Part shown: piece by piece, positions 16,310 through 25,494 of the stretch | Position numbering within the stretch: the first letter of the stretch is position 1 | How the letters are laid out: each line of letters opens with the position of its first letter | Assembly: GCA_017860455.1 (NCBI GenBank) | Contig: JAGDMF010000005.1 | Span: 28,855 to 92,854, forward strand | Length of the DNA: 64,000 nucleotides | Reading direction: 5' to 3' | Source: Bacteroidota bacterium | GTDB lineage: Bacteria; Bacteroidota; Bacteroidia; Bacteroidales; WCHB1-69 | Notes under the pieces: generated by a model | The model's database searches: none | The model's input: the letters and a program-made list of their open reading frames with translations, nothing else | Told to the model about the DNA's origin: nothing | Made by a program: the position numbers and the translations under genes

Positions 16310-16530
16310 CTACCCTGCATAATTTTGTTTAGCTTTAAAGTCTCGGATGTAGGCGGTAACAACCTCAATGATCACATTTTGTTCATGGTCGGGGAGTTGT
16401 TCTATCTCTTTAAAGCGTTGGAGGATTTTGTTGTTTTAAAAGGATCAGCCACTTTTTGATTGGAATTACCGTTAATGAGATAGTCATTAAACTGTTCCGA
16501 TAAAGTGTGGAAACTGTTTTGGTTAGAAAA
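16310..16530 (-). pseudogene. remnant of an Xre-type regulator, C-terminal part
   Basis: On the minus strand one frame gives EQFNDYLINGNSNQKVADPF and a shifted frame gives RFKEIEQLPDHEQNVIIEVV then TAYIRDFKAKQNYAG before a stop at 16310. In Bacteroidota these two pieces normally follow each other in the C-terminal half of Xre-family regulators, so a frameshift separates them. No helix-turn-helix or start remains upstream. A further stretch (FNLIDDFITKAKIKKMML, stop at 16245) in another frame could be more of the same or a second remnant. Confidence 0.55.
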
Positions 16531-16598
16531 TCCAAATTTTATAACAACTGCATATTGAGACTGTTATGAAATTATTCTTCCACACTTTCCCGGAATAA

Positions 16599-16718
16599 CG
16601 CTCCTCAGGAGCGGGATTGTTTGGTCGGAATTTAAACGCTACCAATATAACGCCACGCTGTGGCGGGTTAGTTTGGTGTGCAATTCATCTGCTACAAAGG
16701 TGTCGCTCCTACGGAGCT
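16599..16718. repeat. tandem ~52-bp units, each led by a small hairpin
   Basis: Three hairpins, CGCTCCT/AGGAGCG (16599-16613), CGCCAC/GTGGCG (16651-16665) and GCTCC/GGAGC (16705-16717), have centres 52 and 53 bases apart. Between them the spacers share GGGATTGTTTGGTCGGAATT versus GGGTTAGTTTGGTGTGCAAT and CTACNAA. The stems differ in sequence but keep pairing. Confidence 0.75.
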
Positions 16719-16727
16719 GAGAAAAGT

Positions 16728-16925
16728 CGGCAGACAGCGGTCGGCAGACTGCAGACCTTTCAGAATGCTCGAATGCTCAATGTGCTCATGTGCTCGATTG
16801 CTCATGTGCTCAAATTTATTTCATTCATAACTCATAATTCATAATTCTAAGGTTTTAGCCTTTTACCCTTCGCCCTTAGCCTTTCTTCATTATTCATTAT
16901 TCATTTTTCATTTTTCATTTCCCCC
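16728..16925. repeat. chain of four short-word arrays
   Basis: In order: GTCGGCAGACAGCGG words (16728-16760), AATGCTCGAATGCTCAATG and TGCTCATGTGCTCGATTG words (16763-16812), a CCTTCGCCCTTAGCC stretch (16856-16885) and TCATTATTCATTATTCATTT words (16886-16920). All belong to families seen elsewhere in the window. Confidence 0.7.
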
Positions 16926-16968
16926 AGTCTCCCGTCGCTTTTTATTGTTCCGGCACGCCCAAATAAAA

Positions 16969-16990
16969 AAGGGACTGTTGCCAGTCCCTT
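16969..16990 (-). terminator. Rho-independent terminator of nifJ
   Basis: AAGGGACT and AGTCCCTT pair over 8 bp around a 6-base loop. On the minus strand the stem is followed by TTTTTTATTT. Confidence 0.85.
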
Positions 16991-16996
16991 CAGTTG

Positions 16997-19900
16997 TTAG
17001 TTTTGTGCTTTCTTCACATATTGGTTGTAACGCCATTTTGCGTTTTCTTCCGTTGCTTTGAATAGCAGTTCGGCTTCTTCTGGGAATGACCCAATAAGAG
17101 AAGAGTAACGTACTTCCGATTTCAAGAAATCCTGGAATTTAGTCCAATCAGGTTCTTTGCTATCTAATACGAATGGATTTTGTCCCTCTTCTTCTAAAGC
17201 AGGATTGTATCTCCATAAATGCCAGTATCCGCAATCAACAGCCACTTTTTGTTCGTGTTGAGTTTTGCCCATACCTGATTTTAAACCATGGTTGATACAT
17301 GGTGCATAAGCGATGATAATGGATGGTCCATTGAAGGCTTCCGCTTCTTTTAATGCTTTAAACCATTGATTTTGGTTGGCTCCGATGGCTACTTGTGCTA
17401 CGTAAACATATCCGTAACTTGCAGCAATCATACCTAAATCTTTTTTACGAATTTTTTTACCGGATGTTGCAAATTTTGCTACAGCTCCTGCAGGAGTAGA
17501 TTTTGATGATTGTCCACCGGTATTTGAGTAAACTTCAGTATCCATTACCAATATATTTACATCTTCGCCTGATGCTAATACGTGATCTAAACCACCGAAA
17601 CCGATATCATAAGCCCAGCCGTCTCCACCGAAAATCCATTGGGATTTTTTAACGAAGTATTGTTTTAATCCGGCTAATTCTTTGCAGAAATCACAATCAC
17701 ATGCTTCAATCATTGGAATTAAAGAATTTGAAATTCTTTGAGTTTCAATAGTGCTGTTTTTGTTAGCAATCCATTCTCCGAAAAGAGCTTTCATTTCAGG
17801 TGAGCAACAGTTGCAACCTTTAATAGCTTCTTGCATCACTCTTTCAATTCTGTTACGAAGTTGGTTTACAGCAATTGCCATACCCATTCCATACTCAGCA
17901 TTGTCTTCAAATAATGAGTTTGCCCAAGCAGGTCCTTGTTCAGATCTGTGGCTTTTGCAATATGGAGTAGCAGGAGCAGAACCACCGTAGATGGAAGAAC
18001 ATCCGGTTGCATTGGCTACCATCATTTGTTCACCAAATAATTGAGTGATTGTTTTGATATATGGAGTTTCACCACAACCGGCACAAGCTCCTGAGAACTC
18101 GAATAATGGTTGAGCAAACTGACTGTTTTTAACACTTTGAGCTTTGTTTACCAACTCATCTTTGTAAGTAACTTTTGCTTCGAAATAATCGAAACGTTTT
18201 TGTTCTTCCAATTGAGTTTCCAAAGGTCTCATTTCCAACGCTTTTGTTTTAGCTGGACAAACATCTGCACAGTTACCGCAACCGGTACAATCTAAAACAG
18301 AAACCTGAATACGGAAATGCATTCCGGTAAACTCTTTACCCATCGCTTTCAATGTAGTTGTTCCTTCAGGTGCATTTGCCAATTCTTCGTCAGTTAAAAC
18401 GTAAGGACGGATAGCAGCGTGAGGACAAACATAAGCACATTGGTTACATTGGATACAGTTTTCAGACATCCAGGTTGGAACATGAACTGCGATACCTCTT
18501 TTTTCGTAAGCAGTTGTACCTGCTGGGAATGTACCATCTTCATATCCTAAGAAAGCACTTACAGGAAGATCATCCCCTTTTTGTGCGTTCATTGGTTCAA
18601 CTACGTTTTTAATGAAATCAGGAATATCGCGAGTGTCAACAACAGGTTTAACATCAATATTTGCCCATTCTGCAGGAATTTCAACCTTAATAACATCAGC
18701 ACCGGCATCAACAGCTGCATTGTTCATTTTAACAATATCTTCCCCTTTACGACCATAAGATTTTTGAATCGCTTTTTTCATCTCTTTTACAGCTAATTCG
18801 TAAGGAATAACTTCAGAGATTTTAAAGAATGCAGATTGAAGAATAGTATTAGTTCTGTTACCTAATCCAATTTTTTCAGCTACTTCAGTTGCATTGATGA
18901 TATACATGCTGATGTTATGAGCAGCTAAATATTTTTTTACATAATCAGGAAGACGTTTTTTAGTTTCTTCAGCATCCCAGATAGAGTTGTAAAGGAAAGT
19001 ACCACCATCTTTTAAACCTTTTAAACAATCATATTTTTCAAGGTAAGAAGGAACGTGAACGGCTACGAAATCAGGAGTTCCAACTAAGTAAGGAGCTAAG
19101 ATTGGCTGATCACCGAAACGAAGGTGTGAACAGGTAAATCCACCCGATTTTTTACTGTCATAAGCAAAATAAGCCTGACTGTATTTATCGGTGTTATCAC
19201 CAATGATTTTGATGGAGTTTTTATTAGCACCAACAGTACCATCAGCACCTAATCCGTAGAATTTAGCTTCGTAAGTACCTTTTGGAAGTACGTTGATAGC
19301 AGGAAGGATTGGTAAAGATTTGAAAGTAACGTCATCAACGATACCTACAGTAAATTGGTTTTTAGGATTAGCATCAGCTAAGTTATTATAAACTGCTAAA
19401 ATGTGAGCAGGAGTAGTATCTTTTGAAGATAAACCGTAACGACCACCAATGATAACAGGTTTTTCAGCTGCATTATAGAAAGCTTCAACAACATCTAGGT
19501 ACAATGGATCTCCATTGGCACCTGGTTCTTTGGTTCTGTCTAAAACACAAATTTTCTTGGTTGTTTTTGGAAGAACAGCCATCATATATTTCACTGAGAA
19601 TGGACGGTAAAGGTGAACAGAAATAACACCCACTTTTTTACCTTCAGCGATCAATTTGTCAACTACAGTTTTCAATACTTCAGTAATGGAACCCATAGCG
19701 ATTACCACGTCAGTAGCATCAGCTGCACCATAATAAGTGAAAGGAGCATATTGACGACCAGTCACTTCGCTCATTTGTTTCATATATTCTGCTACGATTT
19801 CAGGAAGAGCATCGTAGTATTTATTTTGAAGTTCGCGAGTTTGGAAGTAAATGTCAGGATTTTGAGCAGTTCCGCGGGTAACAGGGTGTTCTGGATTAAG

Positions 19901-20524
19901 CGCATTATCTCTGTAACTTTGTAAAGCTTCATAGTCTAACAAACCTTTCATTTTTTCCATGTCAGTGGCTTCCACTTTTTGAATTTCGTGAGAAGTTCTG
20001 AATCCATCGAAGAAATGTAAAAATGGAACGCGTGCTTTAATAGCTGCAAGGTGAGCAACCGGAGCAATATCCATGATCTCTTGAACAGATCCTGTTGCAA
20101 TCATGGCAAAACCGGTTTGACGGGTACTCATAACATCAGAGTGGTCTCCAAAAATAGAAAGAGCCTGAGCTGCTAATGAACGAGCTGATACGTGAAAAAC
20201 TCCTGGTAATAATTCACCGGCAATTTTATACATATTTGGGATCATCAAAAGTAATCCTTGTGAAGCTGTATAAGTGGTTGTTAAAGCACCTGCTTGTAAA
20301 GAACCATGTACTGCACCTGCTGCACCTGCTTCTGATTGCATCTCTACAACTTTAACTGTTTCCCCAAAAATGTTTTTTCTACCAAAAGCTGACCATTCGT
20401 CAACATACTCCGCCATTGTTGAAGATGGAGTGATAGGATAAATTGCTGCAACTTCACTAAACATGTAAGCTACATGAGCTGCTGCGTAGTTACCGTCGCA
20501 TGTTAAAAATTTTTTATCTGACAT
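16997..20524 (-). CDS. nifJ: pyruvate:ferredoxin (flavodoxin) oxidoreductase
   Basis: The single-chain 1175-residue enzyme has domains in the usual order: the pyruvate-binding PYR domain (YPITPSSTMAEYVDEW), the gamma domain (residues ~430-620), a two-[4Fe-4S] ferredoxin domain (CIQCNQCAYVCP near 680, CTGCGNCADVCP near 740), and the TPP-binding domain (CAGCGETPY, IFGGDGWAYDIGFGG, NTGGQSSKSTPAGA). It oxidises pyruvate and CoA to acetyl-CoA and CO2 with reduced ferredoxin, a central step in anaerobes. It is monocistronic, with a -7 box at 20579-20586 and its own terminator. Downstream of tryptophan and other amino-acid breakdown it would supply acetyl-CoA and reductant. Confidence 0.97.
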   Translation of the reverse strand: MSDKKFLTCDGNYAAAHVAYMFSEVAAIYPITPSSTMAEYVDEWSAFGRKNIFGETVKVVEMQSEAGAAGAVHGSLQAGALTTTYTASQGLLLMIPNMYKIAGELLPGVFHVSARSLAAQALSIFGDHSDVMSTRQTGFAMIATGSVQEIMDIAPVAHLAAIKARVPFLHFFDGFRTSHEIQKVEATDMEKMKGLLDYEALQSYRDNALNPEHPVTRGTAQNPDIYFQTRELQNKYYDALPEIVAEYMKQMSEVTGRQYAPFTYYGAADATDVVIAMGSITEVLKTVVDKLIAEGKKVGVISVHLYRPFSVKYMMAVLPKTTKKICVLDRTKEPGANGDPLYLDVVEAFYNAAEKPVIIGGRYGLSSKDTTPAHILAVYNNLADANPKNQFTVGIVDDVTFKSLPILPAINVLPKGTYEAKFYGLGADGTVGANKNSIKIIGDNTDKYSQAYFAYDSKKSGGFTCSHLRFGDQPILAPYLVGTPDFVAVHVPSYLEKYDCLKGLKDGGTFLYNSIWDAEETKKRLPDYVKKYLAAHNISMYIINATEVAEKIGLGNRTNTILQSAFFKISEVIPYELAVKEMKKAIQKSYGRKGEDIVKMNNAAVDAGADVIKVEIPAEWANIDVKPVVDTRDIPDFIKNVVEPMNAQKGDDLPVSAFLGYEDGTFPAGTTAYEKRGIAVHVPTWMSENCIQCNQCAYVCPHAAIRPYVLTDEELANAPEGTTTLKAMGKEFTGMHFRIQVSVLDCTGCGNCADVCPAKTKALEMRPLETQLEEQKRFDYFEAKVTYKDELVNKAQSVKNSQFAQPLFEFSGACAGCGETPYIKTITQLFGEQMMVANATGCSSIYGGSAPATPYCKSHRSEQGPAWANSLFEDNAEYGMGMAIAVNQLRNRIERVMQEAIKGCNCCSPEMKALFGEWIANKNSTIETQRISNSLIPMIEACDCDFCKELAGLKQYFVKKSQWIFGGDGWAYDIGFGGLDHVLASGEDVNILVMDTEVYSNTGGQSSKSTPAGAVAKFATSGKKIRKKDLGMIAASYGYVYVAQVAIGANQNQWFKALKEAEAFNGPSIIIAYAPCINHGLKSGMGKTQHEQKVAVDCGYWHLWRYNPALEEEGQNPFVLDSKEPDWTKFQDFLKSEVRYSSLIGSFPEEAELLFKATEENAKWRYNQYVKKAQN

Positions 20525-20578
20525 AACTTTTTAATATTTAAAGTGTTATATATGTTTTGTTCTTTTTATAAAACGTTG

Positions 20579-20586
20579 CAAAGGTA
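20579..20586 (-). promoter_or_regulatory. -7 box for nifJ
   Basis: Minus-strand TACCTTTG lies 55 bases before the nifJ start codon. Confidence 0.6.
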
Positions 20587-20706
20587 CAAAAAAGAATTTA
20601 GAAATTCAATAATTTCTTGGAGAAAAGAACCCATTATATTAAAATAAATATTTACAGAAATTTTCTTTGATGACATTTTTGAAAAGAAGTCTGTTATTTT
20701 ATTTCA

Positions 20707-20714
20707 TATCTTTG
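20707..20714 (+). promoter_or_regulatory. -7 box upstream of rlmN
   Basis: TATCTTTG would start a transcript with a leader of roughly 180 bases before rlmN at 20904. The leader holds a 15-codon ORF at 20754-20801. Confidence 0.45.
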
Positions 20715-20903
20715 CGAATTATAATTGCAATTTAGCATCAGTTTATAAAAAGTATGGAATATCCAAATTATAAATTCATCTTATTTTGTACTTCTCAATA
20801 ACTTAAAAAATCATCTCCATGATAGATCAGACTTCCAAAAACAAAATAAATACTGCGTTTTAGAAGAAGATGCTTAATGGAATAAAGTTTATATTCACAA
20901 AAA

Positions 20904-21944
20904 ATGCAAAAACCGGATATCCGAAATTGTACAGATGAGGAGATGAAACAATTTCTCATCTCGATTAACGAAAAACCTTTTCGTGCTAAACAGATTCATG
21001 AGTGGCTCTGGAAAAAAAATGTGCACTCTTTTGAAGAGATGATCAATATTCCAAAATTGTTAACGGAACAATTAAATGCCCATTTTACTTTTCATACTTC
21101 TATCATTGATCAGGAAGCATCAAGCGAGGATGGAACCATCAAATTTATTTTCAGGTTGTTCGACCAGCAATTGATTGAAGGGGTTTTGATTCCATCCGGA
21201 AAAAGAGTAACAGCATGCATCTCTTCTCAAGTAGGATGCCCTTTGAAATGTGATTTTTGTGCTACCGGAACCATGGGATTTACCAGAAATCTCCATTTTT
21301 GGGAAATTATGGATCAATTTTCCTTAATGAATCAAAGATCAATCGAATCTTTCGGAAACCATATTACAAATTTCGTTTTTATGGGAATGGGGGAACCGTT
21401 ACTCAATTATGATCAGGTAACTAAGGCAATTAATATACTGACTTCTCCTCAGGGAAATGGAATTTCGCCGAGTAGGATTACGCTATCAACTGTTGGATTG
21501 GTGAAAGGGATCCGGAAACTGGCGGATGAACAGTTTAAAGCCAATTTAGCCATCTCTATCCATGTTGCCAATGATCAGAAACGAAATCAGCTGATTCCTA
21601 CAAATTTGTCTAATCCATTGGCCGAATTACAGGCTGCCCTAAAATATTATGTTGATAAAACAGATCAACGAATTACCATAGAATATGTGTTGATTGATCA
21701 TGTGAATGATTCACTGGAAGATGCAGAAAATTTATGTAGATTTTGTAAATCATTTCCGGTGAAAATCAATCTGATCCAGTACAATGCCACAGATTCCAAA
21801 TATCGGAAATCTTCTATTGAAAATACAAAAGCTTTTATTCAACATCTGGAATCACGAAATCTGATCGTAAACCTACGCCAAAGCAGGGGCCAGGATATTG
21901 CTGCCGCATGTGGTCAATTGGTAAAAAATTCAAAAAAAAGGTAA
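20904..21944 (+). CDS. rlmN: 23S rRNA (A2503-C2) / tRNA (A37-C2) methyltransferase RlmN
   Basis: The 346-residue radical SAM enzyme has its cluster cysteines in GCPLKCDFCATGTMGF (Cys112, Cys116, Cys119), a VFMGMGEPLLNYD motif, SMATVG-like TLSTVGLV, and a C-terminal catalytic cysteine in GQDIAAACGQL (Cys336). It methylates C2 of adenine in 23S rRNA and some tRNAs. The N-terminal domain (EKPFRAKQIHEWLW) is also canonical. The ABC exporter operon begins 44 bases downstream behind its own promoter. Confidence 0.95.
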   Translation: MQKPDIRNCTDEEMKQFLISINEKPFRAKQIHEWLWKKNVHSFEEMINIPKLLTEQLNAHFTFHTSIIDQEASSEDGTIKFIFRLFDQQLIEGVLIPSGKRVTACISSQVGCPLKCDFCATGTMGFTRNLHFWEIMDQFSLMNQRSIESFGNHITNFVFMGMGEPLLNYDQVTKAINILTSPQGNGISPSRITLSTVGLVKGIRKLADEQFKANLAISIHVANDQKRNQLIPTNLSNPLAELQAALKYYVDKTDQRITIEYVLIDHVNDSLEDAENLCRFCKSFPVKINLIQYNATDSKYRKSSIENTKAFIQHLESRNLIVNLRQSRGQDIAAACGQLVKNSKKR

Positions 21945-21954
21945 TTTTTTTTAT

Positions 21955-21962
21955 TATTTTTG
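21955..21962 (+). promoter_or_regulatory. -7 box for the ABC exporter operon
   Basis: TATTTTTG lies 26 bases before the first gene of the operon at 21989. Confidence 0.55.
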
Positions 21963-21988
21963 TGAATCATAAATGAAATTTTTAAATT

Positions 21989-22738
21989 GTGAAGAATATG
22001 AAAAGAGGAATTTATAACTATTTGATTGTTTTATTATTATCCGTATTTTTTGGCTATTCTTGTCAGCATAAAAATGGGAATGCAGATGCGTATGGCGTGT
22101 TTGAAGCTACCGAAATTACGGTTTCATCTGAAAATAATGGAAAAATTCTGTTTTTTGACGCGGAAGAGGGCAAAATATATCAAAAAGGGGATCTGTTAGG
22201 ATGCATAGATACGATGCAACTTTACCTACAAATGATGCAAATAGAGTCCAGTATGAAAGCTGTTTCCGATAAGGTGAAAGGGATACCCGGTGGAAAGGAA
22301 AAAGTAAAAAATGAGCTCGAATCACTTCGCTATCAAAAAATGCAAATTGAAAAATCGTTTCAAAGTTGTTTCTTGAGAGCACCTATTACCGGCACTTTAA
22401 CGAAAAAGTATCTGGAACCATTTGAATTGGCATACCAGGGAAAGCCACTATATAAATTGGCCAATTTATCCCAAATGTATATTAGAGTTTATGTAACTGA
22501 AGATCAGCTATCTCAGATCAAACTGGGTCAAAATGCTGACATTCACATTGATGGAACTAATGGTGAAACCAAAAATATGATGGGAAAAGTAAGCTGGATC
22601 TCTTCTAAAGCAGAATTTACTCCTAAAATGATTCAAACGAAAAAAGAGCGGGTGAATTTGGTTTATGCTGTTAAAGTTGTGTTTCAAAATGATGGCTCAG
22701 CCAAAATAGGAATGCCGGGTGATGTGATTTTTAAATAA
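21989..22738 (+). CDS. HlyD/YbhG-type periplasmic adaptor, lipoprotein
   Basis: The 249-residue protein has a lipobox (GYSC near residue 25), then an HlyD biotinyl-lipoyl-like half motif (GVFEATEITVSSENNGKI), a short helical hairpin (residues ~80-125), the second lipoyl half (FLRAPITGTLTKKYLEP) and a beta-barrel segment. It would bridge the inner-membrane ABC transporter to an outer-membrane factor. The helical hairpin is short, as in YbhG. It is the first of five tightly spaced genes; no TolC-like gene is nearby. Confidence 0.85.
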   Translation: MKNMKRGIYNYLIVLLLSVFFGYSCQHKNGNADAYGVFEATEITVSSENNGKILFFDAEEGKIYQKGDLLGCIDTMQLYLQMMQIESSMKAVSDKVKGIPGGKEKVKNELESLRYQKMQIEKSFQSCFLRAPITGTLTKKYLEPFELAYQGKPLYKLANLSQMYIRVYVTEDQLSQIKLGQNADIHIDGTNGETKNMMGKVSWISSKAEFTPKMIQTKKERVNLVYAVKVVFQNDGSAKIGMPGDVIFK

Positions 22739-22742
22739 GAGT

Positions 22743-23666
22743 ATGTCAATAATACAGGTAGAAAACCTAACCAAAAAGTTTAAAAAGCTAACCGCTTTGT
22801 CTGAACTCAATTTTGAGGTACAGAAAGGGGAGATTTTTGGAATAATTGGACCGGATGGCGCCGGAAAATCTACCCTGTTCAATATTTTAGCTACCTTAAC
22901 ATTACCTACATCCGGAACGATTACTGTTTTAGATCATGATATCTTAAAGCAATATAAGCAGATCCGAAAAGAGATCGGCTATTTACCGGGCACCTTTTCC
23001 CTTTATCCCGATTTGACGGTTCAGGAGAATCTTACGTTTTTTGCAACGATGTATGGCAGTGGAATAAAAGAGAATTTACCCATGATCATGCCGATATGGA
23101 GACAAATCTCCCCTTTTAAAAATCGGGAAGCAGGTAAATTGTCGGGTGGAATGAAACAAAAATTAGCTTTATGTTGTGCCTTAATTCATAGACCTAAAAT
23201 ATTGTTGCTTGATGAACCTACAACTGGTGTGGATCCCGTTTCCCGTAAGGAATTTTGGGATCTTCTGGATAAAATCAGAGAGTATCAGGTAACGGTTGTT
23301 GTTTCTACACCATACATGGATGAGGTGGGACGCTGTGATCGCATTGCCCTGATGCAGGATGGTCGTTTTATAACTGTGGATACTCCGGAATCCATTATTA
23401 AAAATTATAAAGGGGATCTTTATGCGATCAAAACATCGCAACTATTTAAATTATTGGATATTATGCCCCAATTTCAAGAAAAATGTTCCTATTATCCTTA
23501 TGGAGAGTATTTTCATATTTCATTTTATCATGACACCAAACACGCCAAAAACTCATTTTTGCAATTTCTAAAACAGCATGAAATCGAATTTGAAAAGATG
23601 GAACATATCTCACCTCTGTTAGAAGACTGTTTTATTGAAATTATTAAGGAGGATCGAAATGTATAG
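22743..23666 (+). CDS. ABC transporter ATPase, counterpart of YbhF N-terminal half
   Basis: The 307-residue protein has Walker A GPDGAGKST, signature LSGGMKQKLAL, and Walker B ILLLDEPTTGVDP. The H-loop region reads VVVSTPYMDE, so the usual histidine (STHYMDE) is a proline; the partner ATPase keeps TTHYMDE. A C-terminal extension of ~80 residues follows the ATPase domain. In E. coli the two ATPase units are fused as YbhF; here they are separate genes overlapping by eight bases. Confidence 0.9.
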   Translation: MSIIQVENLTKKFKKLTALSELNFEVQKGEIFGIIGPDGAGKSTLFNILATLTLPTSGTITVLDHDILKQYKQIRKEIGYLPGTFSLYPDLTVQENLTFFATMYGSGIKENLPMIMPIWRQISPFKNREAGKLSGGMKQKLALCCALIHRPKILLLDEPTTGVDPVSRKEFWDLLDKIREYQVTVVVSTPYMDEVGRCDRIALMQDGRFITVDTPESIIKNYKGDLYAIKTSQLFKLLDIMPQFQEKCSYYPYGEYFHISFYHDTKHAKNSFLQFLKQHEIEFEKMEHISPLLEDCFIEIIKEDRNV

Positions 23667-24378
23667 TATTGAAGTTGAAAATCTTACTAAAAAGTTTGGT
23701 CACTTTACAGCAGTGAATAATATCACTTTTCAAGTGAAGAAAGGGGAGATTTTCGGTTTTTTGGGAGCTAATGGTGCCGGGAAAACAACTGCCATGAAAA
23801 TGATGTGCGGACTCTTATTACCCACTTCCGGAAAAGCAAAAATTGCAGGCTTCGACCTAAATGCTGAATCTAAACTAATAAAACAACAAATCGGCTACAT
23901 GAGTCAACGGTTCTCTTTGTATGATGATCTGACCATCCTGGAAAACATGAAACTTTTCGGGGTGATCTATAACATTCCAAGACGCATACTAAATGATAGA
24001 ATTGAAGAGCAATTGACTGAACTTAAAATGTTTGAAATCAAAGATTTGTTAGTGAATGAGATTCCTCTGGGATGGAAACAAAGGCTTGCATTTGCAACAG
24101 CCATGTTGCACCATCCTCAAATTGTTTTTCTGGATGAACCAACCAGCGGTGTTGATCCAATCGTAAGAAGAGAGTTCTGGAGTTTAATATACAAAGCAGC
24201 AAGCCAGGGAATTACTATTTTTGTTACGACACACTATATGGACGAAGCTTCCTATTGTGAACGGATCTCTATTATGGCAGAAGGTTCAGTTCAACTACTG
24301 GGAACCCCTACGGAACTGAAACAACAAATGGGGGTTGCAACTATTGATGATCTTTTTGTTAAATTCGTTAAAAGGTAG
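23659..24378 (+). CDS. ABC transporter ATPase, counterpart of YbhF C-terminal half
   Basis: The 239-residue protein starts at the ATG at 23659 (MYSIEVENLTKKFG); a longer frame from 23635 lies inside the previous gene. It has Walker A GANGAGKTT, Walker B IVFLDEPTSGVDP and H-loop TTHYMDEA. The signature is EIPLGWKQRLAFA rather than LSGGQ, as known for the second half of YbhF. The two ATPases thus have complementary deviations (H-loop in one, signature in the other), which suggests an asymmetric heterodimer with one competent site. Confidence 0.9.
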   Translation: MYSIEVENLTKKFGHFTAVNNITFQVKKGEIFGFLGANGAGKTTAMKMMCGLLLPTSGKAKIAGFDLNAESKLIKQQIGYMSQRFSLYDDLTILENMKLFGVIYNIPRRILNDRIEEQLTELKMFEIKDLLVNEIPLGWKQRLAFATAMLHHPQIVFLDEPTSGVDPIVRREFWSLIYKAASQGITIFVTTHYMDEASYCERISIMAEGSVQLLGTPTELKQQMGVATIDDLFVKFVKR

Positions 24379-24381
24379 AAC

Positions 24382-25494
24382 ATGAAGGAACTCATTGCCA
24401 TATTGCAAAAAGAACTGATCCATATTTATAGGGATAAAGTGTCCCTCTTTCTGGTATTGGCGATGCCTTTAGTTTTGATACTTCTTTTCGGATTTACCAT
24501 AAGCACTGAAATACGAAATGCCAAAATCTCAGTTTGTGATTTAGCTCAAGATGCACAATCTAAAGCATTAATTGATGCTTTTAGAGCTTCCGGTTATTTT
24601 AAAATTGTTCATTTTCCTCAAAATCCAAATGAGATTAATCATGATTTTAAAGAGAAACAAATTAAAGCGGGAATCATTATCCCTGCCCATTTTGGTTCTC
24701 AGTTATTGTCAGATAAAGAATCTCAAATTCAAGTGATTAGCGATATTTCAGATATTAATGTTGCCTCTGTTCTTAATAATTACATTGAATCAGTCGTGAG
24801 CCATTTTGAAGAAGAGGTTAATGAATCAGGTCATTATTCTGACAATCCGATTCAGGTTTCCATTCAAATGTTGTACAATCCGGAATTGAACAGTGTCTAT
24901 ATGTTTGTTCCGGGGATTATCACTCTGATTATGATCATTATTACGGCTTTAATGTCATCTATTACCTTAGCCAGGGAAACAGAAACCAATACCATGAGGA
25001 TGATGTTGATCACACCGGTTAAGAAAATCTATATTGTGGTGGGGAAAGTGATCCCCTATATGGGGCTCTCATTGTTGAGTACCATCATGATTTTAGGAAT
25101 CAGTGTATGGGTTTTTAAAATGCCGATTGAAGGAAATATTTTTCTATTACTCTTGTTGTGTATCATTTTTATGTTCACAGCTGCTTCTTTTGGTTTACTT
25201 GTTTCATCCATCTCGAATACGCAGCTGGATGCCATGATGATCACTATGATGGGTTTGTTTTTGCCAACCGTGTTACTTTCCGGGTTTTTATTTCCACTGG
25301 ATAATATGCCGTTTATTTTTCAGATACTGGCAGATATTTTCCCCGCAAAATGGTTTATTTTAGCTATTAAAGATGTGATGATTAAAGGGGCGGGGATCGC
25401 TGATATATGGCATTATATTTTGATATTAGCAGTGATGTCGGTAGTACTTTTACGCTTCAGTATGTCTCAAATTGATAAAAGGAGAAAACAATGA
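24382..25494 (+). CDS. ABC-2 type permease (YbhS/YbhR-like)
   Basis: The 370-residue protein has the ABC-2 layout: one N-terminal membrane helix, a large periplasmic domain (residues ~45-175), then five helices from LIMIIITALMSS onward, with ARETETNTMRMMLITPVKK before helix three. It pairs with the next permease. The start is three bases after the ATPase stop, and the stop overlaps the next gene by four bases. Confidence 0.92.
   Translation: MKELIAILQKELIHIYRDKVSLFLVLAMPLVLILLFGFTISTEIRNAKISVCDLAQDAQSKALIDAFRASGYFKIVHFPQNPNEINHDFKEKQIKAGIIIPAHFGSQLLSDKESQIQVISDISDINVASVLNNYIESVVSHFEEEVNESGHYSDNPIQVSIQMLYNPELNSVYMFVPGIITLIMIIITALMSSITLARETETNTMRMMLITPVKKIYIVVGKVIPYMGLSLLSTIMILGISVWVFKMPIEGNIFLLLLLCIIFMFTAASFGLLVSSISNTQLDAMMITMMGLFLPTVLLSGFLFPLDNMPFIFQILADIFPAKWFILAIKDVMIKGAGIADIWHYILILAVMSVVLLRFSMSQIDKRRKQ

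Larger units (their letters stand above)
16123..16996. other. 874-base convergent gap: terminator, Xre remnant, repeats
   Basis: Contents in order are a terminator, the broken Xre gene, the tandem hairpin units, four short-word arrays and the nifJ terminator. ORFs running through the repeats are coincidental. The density of debris suggests an insertion-tolerant site. Confidence 0.6.
20525..20903. other. divergent nifJ-rlmN promoter gap
   Basis: It has one -7 box on each strand about 120 bases apart, then an AT-rich leader to rlmN. No conserved riboswitch or repeat was recognised. Confidence 0.5.

Noticed and set aside
16617..16844. A 75-codon plus-strand ORF in the nifJ-side gap
   Set aside because: It translates the tandem hairpin units and short-word arrays; the sequence is explained by repeats.
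16997..20524. Several plus-strand open frames inside nifJ
   Set aside because: They lie antisense to conserved PFOR domains and lack promoters or family matches.
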